A DNA stretch of 64,000 nt from Saccharicrinis aurantiacus (GTDB lineage Bacteria > Bacteroidota > Bacteroidia > Bacteroidales > Marinilabiliaceae): positions 62,001 to 126,000 of the forward strand of contig NZ_LYBV02000007.1 in the NCBI RefSeq assembly GCF_001660705.2. The letters are read 5' to 3'. Positions 44,939 to 54,049 of the stretch are shown one piece after another. Under the pieces are notes generated by a model, which was not told the DNA's origin, did not search any database, and saw only the letters and a program-made list of their open reading frames with translations. Each line of letters starts with the position of its first letter. Position 1 is the stretch's first letter. Made by a program: the position numbers and the translations under genes.

Positions 44939-47344
44939 ATGATAAAACCTATGCGAATTATTTCATTTGTAACGATGCTCTTATGCTTAAGTAGTTTAAG
45001 CGCACAACAAAGTCATCGAATTAAAGAATCGTTTAATAATAATTGGCTATTTACACTTGGCGATAGTGTAGATTATGCTGGCTATGATTTTGATGATTCA
45101 AATTGGCGCCCCTTAAGCTTACCACACGATTGGAGCATTGAGGCTGATTTTGATAAAGAATTATCGGGCAGAAATGCTTTTTTGCCGGGAGGTATTGCTT
45201 GGTATCGCAAACACTTTGTGCTTCCTGAACATTTTGAAGGCAAGCATATAGAGTTGCAGTTTGATGGGGTGTATAAAAATGCATCTATCTGGATTAACAA
45301 CAACCCTGTGGGAACGCAGCACGATGGTTACACTAGTTTTTATTACGACGTTACCGAGTTGCTAAAGAATGGCGAAAGTAATACCATAGCGGTGCGAGTA
45401 GATAATGCTATACAGCCAAATTGCCGTTGGTATACCGGATCGGGTATTTACCGTAATGTTTGGTTAAGCGCCAGTAATAATACCCATGTGAGCAATTGGG
45501 GAACTTCCATTACAACTCCTGAGGTAAGTGAAAAATCAGCTACTATTAACATTACTACCGCCATCGAAAATTTAGATAAGGCAAAGCACTTAACCCTCGA
45601 AACCGTTATTTATAATAAGGATGGCGAAGAAGTAAGTAAAACAACTTCTGAGCTTGAGGTGGGGCGCTTCAGAACACAAGATGCTGCACAAACCTTAAAA
45701 GTAGATAACCCCGAATTATGGTCGGTAAATACGCCATACTTATATACAGCTCAATCCTTGCTTAAGCAAGATGGAAAACTACTTGATAAATACACCAGTA
45801 CTTTTGGGATTAGAACACTGCGTTTTGATGCTGATAAAGGCTTTTTCCTCAATGGAGAAAATATGCGCATGAAAGGCGTTTGTTTGCATCATGATGCAGG
45901 TCCTTTAGGGGCAGCTGTACCAATTCAGGTATGGGAACGTCGTTTAAAAAATCTGAAAGAGATTGGTTGTAATGCCATTCGTACTGCACATAATCCGGCT
46001 TCGCCAGAGTTTTTAGATTTATGCGATAAAATGGGATTTCTGGTAATGGCTGAGTTTGTGGATAAGTGGGATAAAACCTACCGTAAAAAGGATGCACCCG
46101 GGTATTGGTTTTATAATATTCCAATGTGCGATCCAAACTTTAGTGTTGAGTGGAAAAGGAATTACGAACAAACCATTCGTCGTGATAGAAACCATCCTTC
46201 TATTGTAATTTGGAGTGTGGGTAACGAGAATCACTCTCCGGGTTCAGGTTCACAAAATAACGGACTCCGTAATTATGCTTCTTTTGTGCGTAGTATCGAC
46301 CCTACAAGGCCAATTATTTCAGGTATGGAGCGCTCAAAGGATGGACCAGTGGATAAGAAGGTGAATGATATTATAGAAACCTGTAAGTACATGGATTTAA
46401 TTGCGCTCAACTATGGCGAGCAATGGTGTAAAACCATCTACGAACAAAATCCGGGTAAACCCTATGTGAGTACCGAGAGCTATACCTATTTTAATAGCAC
46501 ACCCGAAAAACGCTTTGCCAATATTGAGCGAAGCCCATGGTTAGATGTGTTGGATAATCCACAAAACATGGGTCTTTTTCTATGGGTAGGAGCTGATTAC
46601 TTAGGTGAATCAAAAAAGTTTCCGGAAACGGGTATTGATTGTGGATTGCTTGATATGGCTTCATTTCGTAAAGAGCAATCGTATTTGTACGAGGCATTCT
46701 GGAGCGATAAACCCATGGTGCATATTGAAGTTTATGAGGGCGATGCCGATGATTTTTCTACGTCGGGAAGGTGGTGGTGGCCGCCAATGAATGAGCACTG
46801 GAACTATAAGGATGGTGATAAATTGGATGTAGTTACCTATACCAATTGCGAATCGGTAAACTTGTATTTGAATAATAAGTTGATTGGCAATCAAAAGCTA
46901 GCTGATATTCCCAACTGGATTATGAAATGGCTAAAACTAAACTATCAATCGGGCACACTGAAAGCTGTTGGTTTGGTGGATGGAAAAGAGGTTTGCGAAC
47001 ATGTATTAAAAACAGCTCAAGAAGCGCGTCATATTAAAGTAGGTGTGGATCGTACTGTTTTAGAGGCAAACGATATTATTCATGTAGAATTACAGTTAGT
47101 AGATAAAAAAGGAAATCCCGTTAGGTATGCCGAAAAGGAGATCCATTTTGCCCTTGAGGGCGATGCTGAAATAATTGGTATACACAATGGCGACATGCGT
47201 TGTACAGTATCCAATACCAATAAATCTGATAGAGAGACTTACGAAGGACGTTGCTTGGCTATTATTAGAACCAATAGCGTAGCTCAGGAATTAAAATTGA
47301 CCCTTAGCGGAGAAGGCCTAAAGACCAAAAAAGTGAAATGGTAG
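44939..47344 (+). CDS. glycoside hydrolase family 2, beta-galactosidase-like (copy A)
   Basis: 801 residues with signal peptide ending LSAQQ. Order: sugar-binding jelly roll (about 30-185), Ig-like domain, TIM barrel (about 300-590), then DUF4982 and a C-terminal Ig-like domain. Acid/base is Glu430 (SVGNENHS), nucleophile Glu512 (YVSTESYTYF). LPHDWSIE and NGENMRMKGVCLHHDAGPLG are the usual GH2 markers. It likely trims beta-galactosides from the non-reducing end in the periplasm. A very similar copy lies at 58435 (identical over long stretches). Confidence 0.92.
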   Translation: MIKPMRIISFVTMLLCLSSLSAQQSHRIKESFNNNWLFTLGDSVDYAGYDFDDSNWRPLSLPHDWSIEADFDKELSGRNAFLPGGIAWYRKHFVLPEHFEGKHIELQFDGVYKNASIWINNNPVGTQHDGYTSFYYDVTELLKNGESNTIAVRVDNAIQPNCRWYTGSGIYRNVWLSASNNTHVSNWGTSITTPEVSEKSATINITTAIENLDKAKHLTLETVIYNKDGEEVSKTTSELEVGRFRTQDAAQTLKVDNPELWSVNTPYLYTAQSLLKQDGKLLDKYTSTFGIRTLRFDADKGFFLNGENMRMKGVCLHHDAGPLGAAVPIQVWERRLKNLKEIGCNAIRTAHNPASPEFLDLCDKMGFLVMAEFVDKWDKTYRKKDAPGYWFYNIPMCDPNFSVEWKRNYEQTIRRDRNHPSIVIWSVGNENHSPGSGSQNNGLRNYASFVRSIDPTRPIISGMERSKDGPVDKKVNDIIETCKYMDLIALNYGEQWCKTIYEQNPGKPYVSTESYTYFNSTPEKRFANIERSPWLDVLDNPQNMGLFLWVGADYLGESKKFPETGIDCGLLDMASFRKEQSYLYEAFWSDKPMVHIEVYEGDADDFSTSGRWWWPPMNEHWNYKDGDKLDVVTYTNCESVNLYLNNKLIGNQKLADIPNWIMKWLKLNYQSGTLKAVGLVDGKEVCEHVLKTAQEARHIKVGVDRTVLEANDIIHVELQLVDKKGNPVRYAEKEIHFALEGDAEIIGIHNGDMRCTVSNTNKSDRETYEGRCLAIIRTNSVAQELKLTLSGEGLKTKKVKW

Positions 47345-47371
47345 TATAGTGAGTCTATCTATTGTAAACAC

Positions 47372-47406
47372 AAAAAGGAAGCCTCAACAGTGGCTTCCTT
47401 TTTATG
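47372..47406. terminator. bidirectional terminator
   Basis: 12-bp perfect stem AAAAAGGAAGCC / GGCTTCCTTTTT (47372-47383 and 47392-47403), between convergent GH2 and the large propeller gene. Confidence 0.9.
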
Positions 47407-47424
47407 TTTTGTGTTGTTTTGTAT

Positions 47425-50382
47425 TTATAATTCAGTATCTAATTCTATATCAATAAACCTAAACCAACCGCACGGTACTTCTACTTCTACAGAACCAGAT
47501 GAGGCTGAGAACGTTTCGTTATTTAAAATATCTGTCATGGCTACTGGAGTAACTGTATGAAAGTTTACCTTAATTTTTCTGTCGTTTGGATTAATGTAAC
47601 CGGCATCCACTAGCGTTAAGCGTAATTGTTTTGGACCTACTTGCGCAACAACCCAGGCTACATTGTCACCAGATATGGTTAAAGGTAGCTTTTCAGCGCC
47701 CTTTTCAATTTCAGACTTCACAACTTCGTAATAGGTATCTGCCGAAGATAAGGTCGATCCAGTTTCGGATAAGTAATCAATACCATTTGTGATGTACTCA
47801 TTCATTATATCCTTATAAATGGGATGAAGATTGTCTGCCATTTTTCCTCGTGGGGCATCGGCATCAGCCAAGGGACCATTTTGAACGGGCGTTATTAATA
47901 CAGTACCATTGTGGTATTGCGGAATAAAGTTTTGGCGACGATCTTTGGCTCCAGAGGCGTAACTTGAGAAATCCCAAGGAGTAACAGGAGCGCCCATCCA
48001 CGATCCATTTAAATGACTAAATACGGCCGGATGATTCTCTTCATACTCTTTGTCGTAAAAAGTATTCCACTTGTTATTTTCACCTTGATGAATATAGTGT
48101 TCATCGGGTTCATGTATGCTAATATGAACAGGCGAAATACTTAATATTTCATCTCTACGTGGCACATAAAGAGCACCTTTCCAAACTAACTCCCAAGCCA
48201 GAGTTTGATGCTCAGGATTAGCATAGGTAACATTTAAAAAGCTTGAACCATTGGCCATACTATATACCATTGTTCTTAAAAAGTGATTGTTTAATCTTTG
48301 GTACGAAAACTGGCGACTTCTGTCAAAGCTAGGGTTATCTCTAGAGCAGCGCATGCCCCAATTGTCAACCGAACCTGAAGCCCAAAGGCCCATTCGGCCC
48401 ACAATACTCATATCTTGTGTTTTATCAGTAGTTTCTTCTAATCCGGTTGTAAAAACCGATGAATATTCGCCCGATACTAATCTAGACCATGCAGGAAGAT
48501 ATACGGCACCTTGCCAAAATATATCTTTATTACGAATAAAAATATTAGAGTTATTAGTGAGTGCGTGCTCAGCTAATGGATACAAATGATCATCCATAAC
48601 TTGTATAAAGTCAGTGCTCGATCCATTCATTTCAGGATAAATCATCACTGTTTTTTTGCCATCATCAGCCGTTCCGTAATCCATTACTTTTTTTAAGGTT
48701 TCGGGGCCATAGTACAAAGGGTCGTTACCATGTCCTCCCCAGAAAGAAACGCCAGGATTTCCTGCGAAACCAGGTGTGATTAAATCAAGAATTTCCGACT
48801 CAGTAAGTACATAGTCTATACGTGCATCTCTTTTATTTAGGTAGGTTTCATTATCAGCATAAATGATGGCATGGTCCCAATCATCTTTATCTTGAGCCTG
48901 ATTTTTATGCCAGTAATAATCTAAAAAAATAGGGTTGTCGTTGTTCTCACTGGCTTTAATTTTTTGGGCTACCGGGTCATCAGAACCTTCTAAACAATAA
49001 ACGGTGTTACTATTTTTTTGATAAGATGGTTTTTCAAATGCAGCGAGGTTTGCACGGCATATGCCTTCGTTCTCATATATTTTAGCAATTTTACCCGGAG
49101 GTGATAATTTACTAAATTCATCTTTCCAGTTTTCATACTTTGTATCAATAATGTGTATGGCACTGCCGCCATCCTGACTACTGGCAAGAATAAGTCTATC
49201 TTCGCTATCCTTCCAAATATCATTGTAACAATGAAAACCAAATATTTTCTCTTCCTTACTCTCATCTAAATCAGAGGGTAATAGAACCATGTATGATCCT
49301 GTTAAAGTCAAGTATTGATAACTATCGCCATCAGGGATTGTGATACCTTGACTTACTCTATATGATGTCGTACCTATTTTGGTTAGTGTATGTCTGTGCG
49401 AATCTTCTGTTGATAAGTTTATGCGTGTTATGGATTGGCTCGAAAGCCCTGATGTACCCAATAACACTTCGTAATTACCATCCTTATCCGGATCTTCAAC
49501 ACGTACCTCACCAATTACTGTAGCAGCATTTACATCTGTTATAGATTTGTAAGGCATGGCGACTAAGGGTTTAAATAAGTATAAGTGACCATTATTTTGC
49601 ATATGGTTATTGCTTGCATGCATCAACAAATCATCTGAGCCATCGGCTTGTGGAATAGGACGTAAAAAGTTGGCATAATGGTAATAGTTATCGGGGGCAT
49701 TATTTCCCCAAGCTTTAATTTGTGAGTAATCGTTAGATGGCAAAGTTTGCACTAATTCTCCTGTGGCAGATAGGTAATAACAGTTGGTATCAAAATTTCC
49801 GCAAACAACATAGGGTGTTAATGCAGCATCTTTAACCACACAAACGGCATACATAGGCGTTAAATGTTGGGTGTCGTATGGTTTAAACTGCCATAATTCT
49901 TTACCCGAACTATTTAAACAATAAACCTTACCATTGGCACTGGCTACAAGTACCTCGTCTTTATTGTCGCCATTTATATCGGCACACCATATATCATGGT
50001 TCATTATACCATCTCCTACATTGTTCTTCCATAGAATGGCTCCGCTGTAATCTATTGCCAACACCGTACCGTCGTAATCTGTAGCTATAATAACTTCGGT
50101 GTCATCATAATCAGCGGTACGTACTTTCATAACAGTATGTAGTTCTGTATCTAAACTCAGAATTGCTTTTGATTCAAAAGTTAACTCGTCGCCAATTTTA
50201 TAAGTTAAACTAAAGGAGCCATTATCATTTTTATCTGAAGTATGCGACCATAGGTTTGCATCCTTACTGCTCCATTGGTCCTCGTCGTTATCGAAGGTGT
50301 AACTATGTTTTACTTGTGCATTGGCAAAAAGCATACACACAGCAGCTAAAACAGTAAATATCGATTTTATATGTATTGTCAT
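47425..50382 (-). CDS. large secreted propeller protein, possible lambda-carrageenase-like (GH150) enzyme
   Basis: 985 residues with a signal peptide ending LFANAQ. After a short N-terminal domain, repeated propeller blades of PQQ/FG-GAP type run from about 70 to 430 (LAIDYSGAILWKNNVG, then ADINGDNKDEVLVASANGKV and CLNSSGKELWQF). A distinct C-terminal half of about 450 residues follows, with WGGHGNDPLYYGPE, MIYPEMNGSS, GRMGLWASGSVDNWGMRCS and a C-terminal beta part. Published lambda-carrageenases (GH150) have an N-terminal propeller and an unrelated catalytic half of about this size. The sulfatase and GH2 neighbours fit. I have no alignment, so the family is a suggestion. No T9SS tail is visible. 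Confidence 0.45.
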   Translation of the reverse strand: MTIHIKSIFTVLAAVCMLFANAQVKHSYTFDNDEDQWSSKDANLWSHTSDKNDNGSFSLTYKIGDELTFESKAILSLDTELHTVMKVRTADYDDTEVIIATDYDGTVLAIDYSGAILWKNNVGDGIMNHDIWCADINGDNKDEVLVASANGKVYCLNSSGKELWQFKPYDTQHLTPMYAVCVVKDAALTPYVVCGNFDTNCYYLSATGELVQTLPSNDYSQIKAWGNNAPDNYYHYANFLRPIPQADGSDDLLMHASNNHMQNNGHLYLFKPLVAMPYKSITDVNAATVIGEVRVEDPDKDGNYEVLLGTSGLSSQSITRINLSTEDSHRHTLTKIGTTSYRVSQGITIPDGDSYQYLTLTGSYMVLLPSDLDESKEEKIFGFHCYNDIWKDSEDRLILASSQDGGSAIHIIDTKYENWKDEFSKLSPPGKIAKIYENEGICRANLAAFEKPSYQKNSNTVYCLEGSDDPVAQKIKASENNDNPIFLDYYWHKNQAQDKDDWDHAIIYADNETYLNKRDARIDYVLTESEILDLITPGFAGNPGVSFWGGHGNDPLYYGPETLKKVMDYGTADDGKKTVMIYPEMNGSSTDFIQVMDDHLYPLAEHALTNNSNIFIRNKDIFWQGAVYLPAWSRLVSGEYSSVFTTGLEETTDKTQDMSIVGRMGLWASGSVDNWGMRCSRDNPSFDRSRQFSYQRLNNHFLRTMVYSMANGSSFLNVTYANPEHQTLAWELVWKGALYVPRRDEILSISPVHISIHEPDEHYIHQGENNKWNTFYDKEYEENHPAVFSHLNGSWMGAPVTPWDFSSYASGAKDRRQNFIPQYHNGTVLITPVQNGPLADADAPRGKMADNLHPIYKDIMNEYITNGIDYLSETGSTLSSADTYYEVVKSEIEKGAEKLPLTISGDNVAWVVAQVGPKQLRLTLVDAGYINPNDRKIKVNFHTVTPVAMTDILNNETFSASSGSVEVEVPCGWFRFIDIELDTEL

Positions 50383-50432
50383 TTTTCTATTTTTTCTAAA
50401 AGAGTTGCTTATTTTCTTACTTAAATATAGTG

Positions 50433-51554
50433 TTAGCGCACATTAACTTTTTTAACAACGCTATCCTTATCTGATTTAACTTGAAGTAAATACATACCTT
50501 GTTTTAAATCGGATACATTGATGCGATGCCTTGTTGATGTGGTGCTTGTTGCTTTAAGTAACTGACCATGCAGGTTATACAGTTTAACAGATGCTTCTTG
50601 GTCTGACTCAATGCTTAATAAATCCCTTACCGGATTTGGATAAACCCTTACATTCAGCTTGGCAATGGTTTCGGTACTCAACGGTTCTTCATATTCAAAC
50701 AATATCTCATCAATATAAAATGCGCCTTTTCCTCCTCCATAATCAGGATGATTACTTACAAAAACGGAAAAGGTAGCATTGTCAATATCCTTATCTACAA
50801 TAAGCTCTTGAGTTAGTTCTGCCCACTGATTTGATTCAAGGTCTTTTATTTCCCATTCGTTTGTAAGCCATGGCTTATCAATTTGAGTGTAAAATTTAGA
50901 GATGCTTGTATTATCCTCAGTAAGTACTTTTACAGTCATGTTATAAACGCCTTGTGGCAAACTCAATTTAGCATCATCAATGGTTTTAATGCTCGAATTT
51001 AACGGCATATATTCTGGATCCACAATTTCTTCTCCTTCGCCCCAAATTTGTATTTCGTCAATATAAAATGTGCCTTTCCCTCCGTAATTAGTTTTTACCG
51101 ATATTACAGATTCTGCATCAATAGCATCTTCAGTAAGCGTTAGTGTTTTGCTTACTTCTACCCATTCTTCTCTTTTTAAGGATGAAAGGTCAATTGTATG
51201 ATTACTCCAGGGTTCTTTCAAGGCAAAATCAAAAGCCGTAACTTCAGCATTAGCCTCAATCCATACTTTCATTTTAAGAGTATAGGTACCCGCTTCTAAG
51301 CTTATGCTACTGCCATTTTTGCCACCGTGTGCTTTTTTCGGATCGGTAATGGCCGATTCACTGCTATATTTTAGCGAATAGATAGTGCCATCAGCCGCTC
51401 TTTCAGTGCTGATATTCCATTCGCTATGTTGTATCCAAAATGCGGTACCTCCATCCTCAAAACCATAAAAATCAGAGGAAAGAAAGTTGATTTGTGCTGC
51501 GTTCAATAAGCTTGAGGCTGCATGAAAAATAATAAAGAAGTAAATTTGTTTCAT
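50433..51554 (-). CDS. tandem carbohydrate-binding-like protein with T9SS type A sorting tail
   Basis: 373 residues from the ATG at 51554 (a start 45 bases earlier is open but would precede the signal peptide). After the signal peptide there are two related beta-rich modules: one with GTYTLKMKVWIEANAEVTAF and GKGTFYIDEIQIWGEGEE, the other with GVYNMTVKVLTEDNTSISKF and GKGAFYIDEILFEYEEP. They look like CBM jelly rolls. The final 75 residues (LNVRVYPNPVRDLLSIES up to VVKKVNVR) are a T9SS type A sorting domain, so it is exported by T9SS and probably surface-attached. No enzyme domain is seen; it may capture polymer for the neighbour. It is 50 bp upstream of the propeller gene on the same strand, so one operon is likely. 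Confidence 0.8.
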   Translation of the reverse strand: MKQIYFFIIFHAASSLLNAAQINFLSSDFYGFEDGGTAFWIQHSEWNISTERAADGTIYSLKYSSESAITDPKKAHGGKNGSSISLEAGTYTLKMKVWIEANAEVTAFDFALKEPWSNHTIDLSSLKREEWVEVSKTLTLTEDAIDAESVISVKTNYGGKGTFYIDEIQIWGEGEEIVDPEYMPLNSSIKTIDDAKLSLPQGVYNMTVKVLTEDNTSISKFYTQIDKPWLTNEWEIKDLESNQWAELTQELIVDKDIDNATFSVFVSNHPDYGGGKGAFYIDEILFEYEEPLSTETIAKLNVRVYPNPVRDLLSIESDQEASVKLYNLHGQLLKATSTTSTRHRINVSDLKQGMYLLQVKSDKDSVVKKVNVR

Positions 51555-51811
51555 AAGATGTGTAAAGAGTGTTTTATCATGTAAAAATAGGTTTAACATT
51601 CGTTTGCATTTATCTCGTAAATAAATAGACTATACTTCACAGTAAATTCTTCAAATTGTTGTAGGTGTCTTTTCCTTTACTTAAGGGCATTGTGTCAGAG
51701 TTTGATGATGTATGCGGTAGGTGCATCTAGTAAAAGGTAAAACCATCTGTTTAGATTACTTGTTATTTAAGTTGATGAGCACAGTAAGGATGTGCTAAAA
51801 AAAACAAGTTT

Positions 51812-52246
51812 ATGGGCAATTTTAAATTGAAAACAGACCCAAAAGTAGAAGCCGTTTATGCTAACTATCCTGATTTTGTTAGGGATAAAATGCAATACCT
51901 GCGCCAATTGGTAATAGAAACTGCTGAAGAAACAGCAGAGGTTTTGGTTTTAGAAGAAACTTTAAAATGGGGCGAGCCTAGTTTTGTTACTAAAAGCGGT
52001 AGTACTTTACGAATGGACTGGAAGGAAAAAACACCTGAGCAATATGCAATGTATTTTCAATGTACCAGTAGATTAGTGGATACATTTAGGTTAGTTTTTG
52101 ATCGTACATTTCAATATGAAGGAAAGCGAGCTATTGTTTTTCAATTAAATCAGGACATACCAGCATTAGAATTGAAAGAATGTATTAAGGCTGCTCTCAT
52201 CTATCACAAGGTAAAGGATTTGATTACATTAGGGATTCGATTGTAA
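51812..52246 (+). CDS. DUF1801 domain protein
   Basis: 144 residues, cytoplasmic. Reads DPKVEAVYANYPDFVRDKMQ, then ETLKWGEPSFVTKSGSTLRM, MYFQCTSRL and FDRTFQYEGKRAIVF, the standard DUF1801 (YdhG-like) pattern. Function unknown. It is not part of the carbohydrate genes by any visible evidence. Confidence 0.85.
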   Translation: MGNFKLKTDPKVEAVYANYPDFVRDKMQYLRQLVIETAEETAEVLVLEETLKWGEPSFVTKSGSTLRMDWKEKTPEQYAMYFQCTSRLVDTFRLVFDRTFQYEGKRAIVFQLNQDIPALELKECIKAALIYHKVKDLITLGIRL

Positions 52247-52279
52247 AGGAACGATATTCATGTTAACATGAAGGAAAAC

Positions 52280-52346
52280 AATGCCAATACAGTTAGTTGA
52301 TTATTGGCATTTAGCATGAGCGATAACCAAAGCCAAAATGCCAATA
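52280..52346. repeat. three copies of AATGCCAATA
   Basis: Copies at 52280-52289 (direct), 52302-52311 (inverted) and 52337-52346 (direct). The first two form a 10-bp hairpin just after the DUF1801 stop, perhaps a terminator without T run. Confidence 0.5.
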
Positions 52347-52409
52347 TGTTTATTAAAAATCCGCTTCTTAATTTTGTGGGTGCTGTAGGTTTTGTTTTAC
52401 ACCGTTTCG

Positions 52410-52769
52410 TTATGCTTTAATAGAATTAAACCATTTGCAAACCGAATAAGTGATTAACGAAACCACATACACCACCATTCCATACATGGTTGGTATCATG
52501 GATACTTTTATTCCGCCATACATCACCTTAGGTTCTACGCTGCCTACCTCGCCCAAGTAACTAAATGCCTGATGAAGACCAATTACTTGTCCCAGTATAC
52601 CTATTGTAAGCGCTATTAGTCCGAATATTTTAATCAAACTTAGTTTTTCATCAACCTTATCTTGAGGTTTTAGTAGGAGCATATATGCACCTGCACCAAT
52701 AATAATTAATAGCATAATAGTTAGGGCCGACATAAACAGTGTTCCTCCTGTAAAAAATAATTCTTTCAT
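52410..52769 (-). CDS. small MotA/TolQ/ExbB-like proton-channel protein
   Basis: 119 residues with three membrane helices (about 11-33, 45-68, 90-110). The pair of segments LTIGILGQVIGLHQAF and KVSMIPTMYGMVVYVVSLI matches the channel-lining part of the MotA/TolQ/ExbB family; the large cytoplasmic loop of true ExbB is missing. No ExbD/MotB partner is nearby. It diverges from a LytTR regulator gene with a 159-bp spacer, a pairing that may be functional. Confidence 0.7.
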   Translation of the reverse strand: MKELFFTGGTLFMSALTIMLLIIIGAGAYMLLLKPQDKVDEKLSLIKIFGLIALTIGILGQVIGLHQAFSYLGEVGSVEPKVMYGGIKVSMIPTMYGMVVYVVSLITYSVCKWFNSIKA

Positions 52770-52928
52770 GTTTTAAAATTAAATGATTAATACTGAAACA
52801 AAGTAAGGCGATGTGTGTATTTTTAGCAATGTCGAAAACTGTTGTTCAGGTGTTGTATCCGTATTGTAGCCCTTTGTTTAAGCCATTTTATATATTTTAG
52901 CCCCAGAAATTAACAAAACAAACTATCA

Positions 52929-53696
52929 ATGATTAAAAAAATTAAAGGCTTAAAATACCATATAATATTTTGGACCGTAGTTATTATTTCAATTTCCTTT
53001 TTGTTCGGACATTCGTGGGGAAATGTATTTGCCGCATTTTGTTATGTTGCCATTTTATCGCCAATAGTTATAGCGGTGGTATATTTCTTTAATTTTTATT
53101 TAGTGCCGCGTTATTTGCTTACCCGAAAATATCTTAAATTCTCGGTATACAGCACTGTTACCATTGCCATATCTTTGTTGTTAGAGTCATACCTTATTTT
53201 GTTTTCGTTTATTTGGTTGGCAAACTTCAACTTTCATAACATAGCGCCAAATGCTTCAGATACCATGCTATTGTTCGCAGTTTTGTATCTGTTTGTTTTT
53301 GCAGTTGCTTCATTTTTATTGTACAAGCAGCTATCCAATGCTACTAAAGTTATTGATCAACAAAAATCAGAGAAGAAAAAAGAGAGTAAGGCTTTAATAG
53401 AGATTGTTAGCAATAGAAAGAAGGTTAATGTGGCTTACGCCGATATCTTCTATATTGAAAGTTTGAGCGATTACATTGTTTTGCATACTAAAGGGGGGGA
53501 ATTAAAAAGTAAGGAACGCATCAGTAAAATTGAAGCCCGTTTACCTAAGTTTTTTGTGCGTATTCATCGTGCCTTTATTGTAAATAATAATCATATAACT
53601 AAATATTCTTCTGACGAACTTATTGTTAATAATGATGCAGTATTGCCTATTGGCCGAAGTTTTAAACAGAATGTAAAGTCTCTTTTTGCAAGTTGA
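52929..53696 (+). CDS. membrane-bound LytTR transcription regulator
   Basis: 255 residues. Four membrane helices (about 10-27, 34-55, 72-97, 110-130), a short coiled linker, then a LytTR DNA-binding domain from about 155 (VNVAYADIFYIESLSDYIVL, then FFVRIHRAFIVNNNHI). There is no receiver domain, so it senses directly through the membrane part. LytTR proteins bind pairs of direct repeats about 21 bp apart. Three such repeats are found 100 bp after this gene at 53796. Confidence 0.85.
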   Translation: MIKKIKGLKYHIIFWTVVIISISFLFGHSWGNVFAAFCYVAILSPIVIAVVYFFNFYLVPRYLLTRKYLKFSVYSTVTIAISLLLESYLILFSFIWLANFNFHNIAPNASDTMLLFAVLYLFVFAVASFLLYKQLSNATKVIDQQKSEKKKESKALIEIVSNRKKVNVAYADIFYIESLSDYIVLHTKGGELKSKERISKIEARLPKFFVRIHRAFIVNNNHITKYSSDELIVNNDAVLPIGRSFKQNVKSLFAS

Positions 53697-54049
53697 TAAT
53701 TAAGCTACTGCTAATAGAAGTTTTTTTCTAAAGAAATCCAGTAACCCTTTTTAGACAAAAAACTCTATATCTCGAGTAGGGAAGGCTCACCCTCGGTACG
53801 GACGGTTCCAACATAGTACGGATGTTCTTAAACCTTGTGCGGGTGGCTTTATCTCTGTATTTTACCCAATAACATTTAGTTTAGCATCAATATAAATAGA
53901 ACATAAGCGCCTGAACATAAAATTAAATTAACTATTTTCATCGTCTAAAACCAACTACAGCCTTAAGTATATATTGACATTGCAGGTTTGTGTGCAGAAC
54001 ATATGGTAGTTTTGTTTAGGGAGGTAGTTATGAAAAATTACAAACTAAA
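53697..54049. other. 353-bp spacer with possible operator and promoter
   Basis: Besides the three repeats, it holds a -7 element TAGTTTTG at 54007-54014 and a seven-codon leader frame (54030-54053, MKNYKLK) whose stop overlaps the ATG of the next gene. Confidence 0.45.
53796..53850. promoter_or_regulatory. three direct repeats spaced 20-21 bp, possible LytTR operator
   Basis: GTACGGACGGTTCC (53796), GTACGGATGTTC (53816) and GTGCGGGTGGC (53837). Spacing of about two DNA turns is what LytTR regulators need, and the first copy contains ACGGTT, close to the ACnGTT core. The block is GC-rich for this region. Confidence 0.45.

Noticed and set aside
48287-48589. Forward frame inside the propeller gene
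   Set aside because: Antisense shadow without recognisable features.
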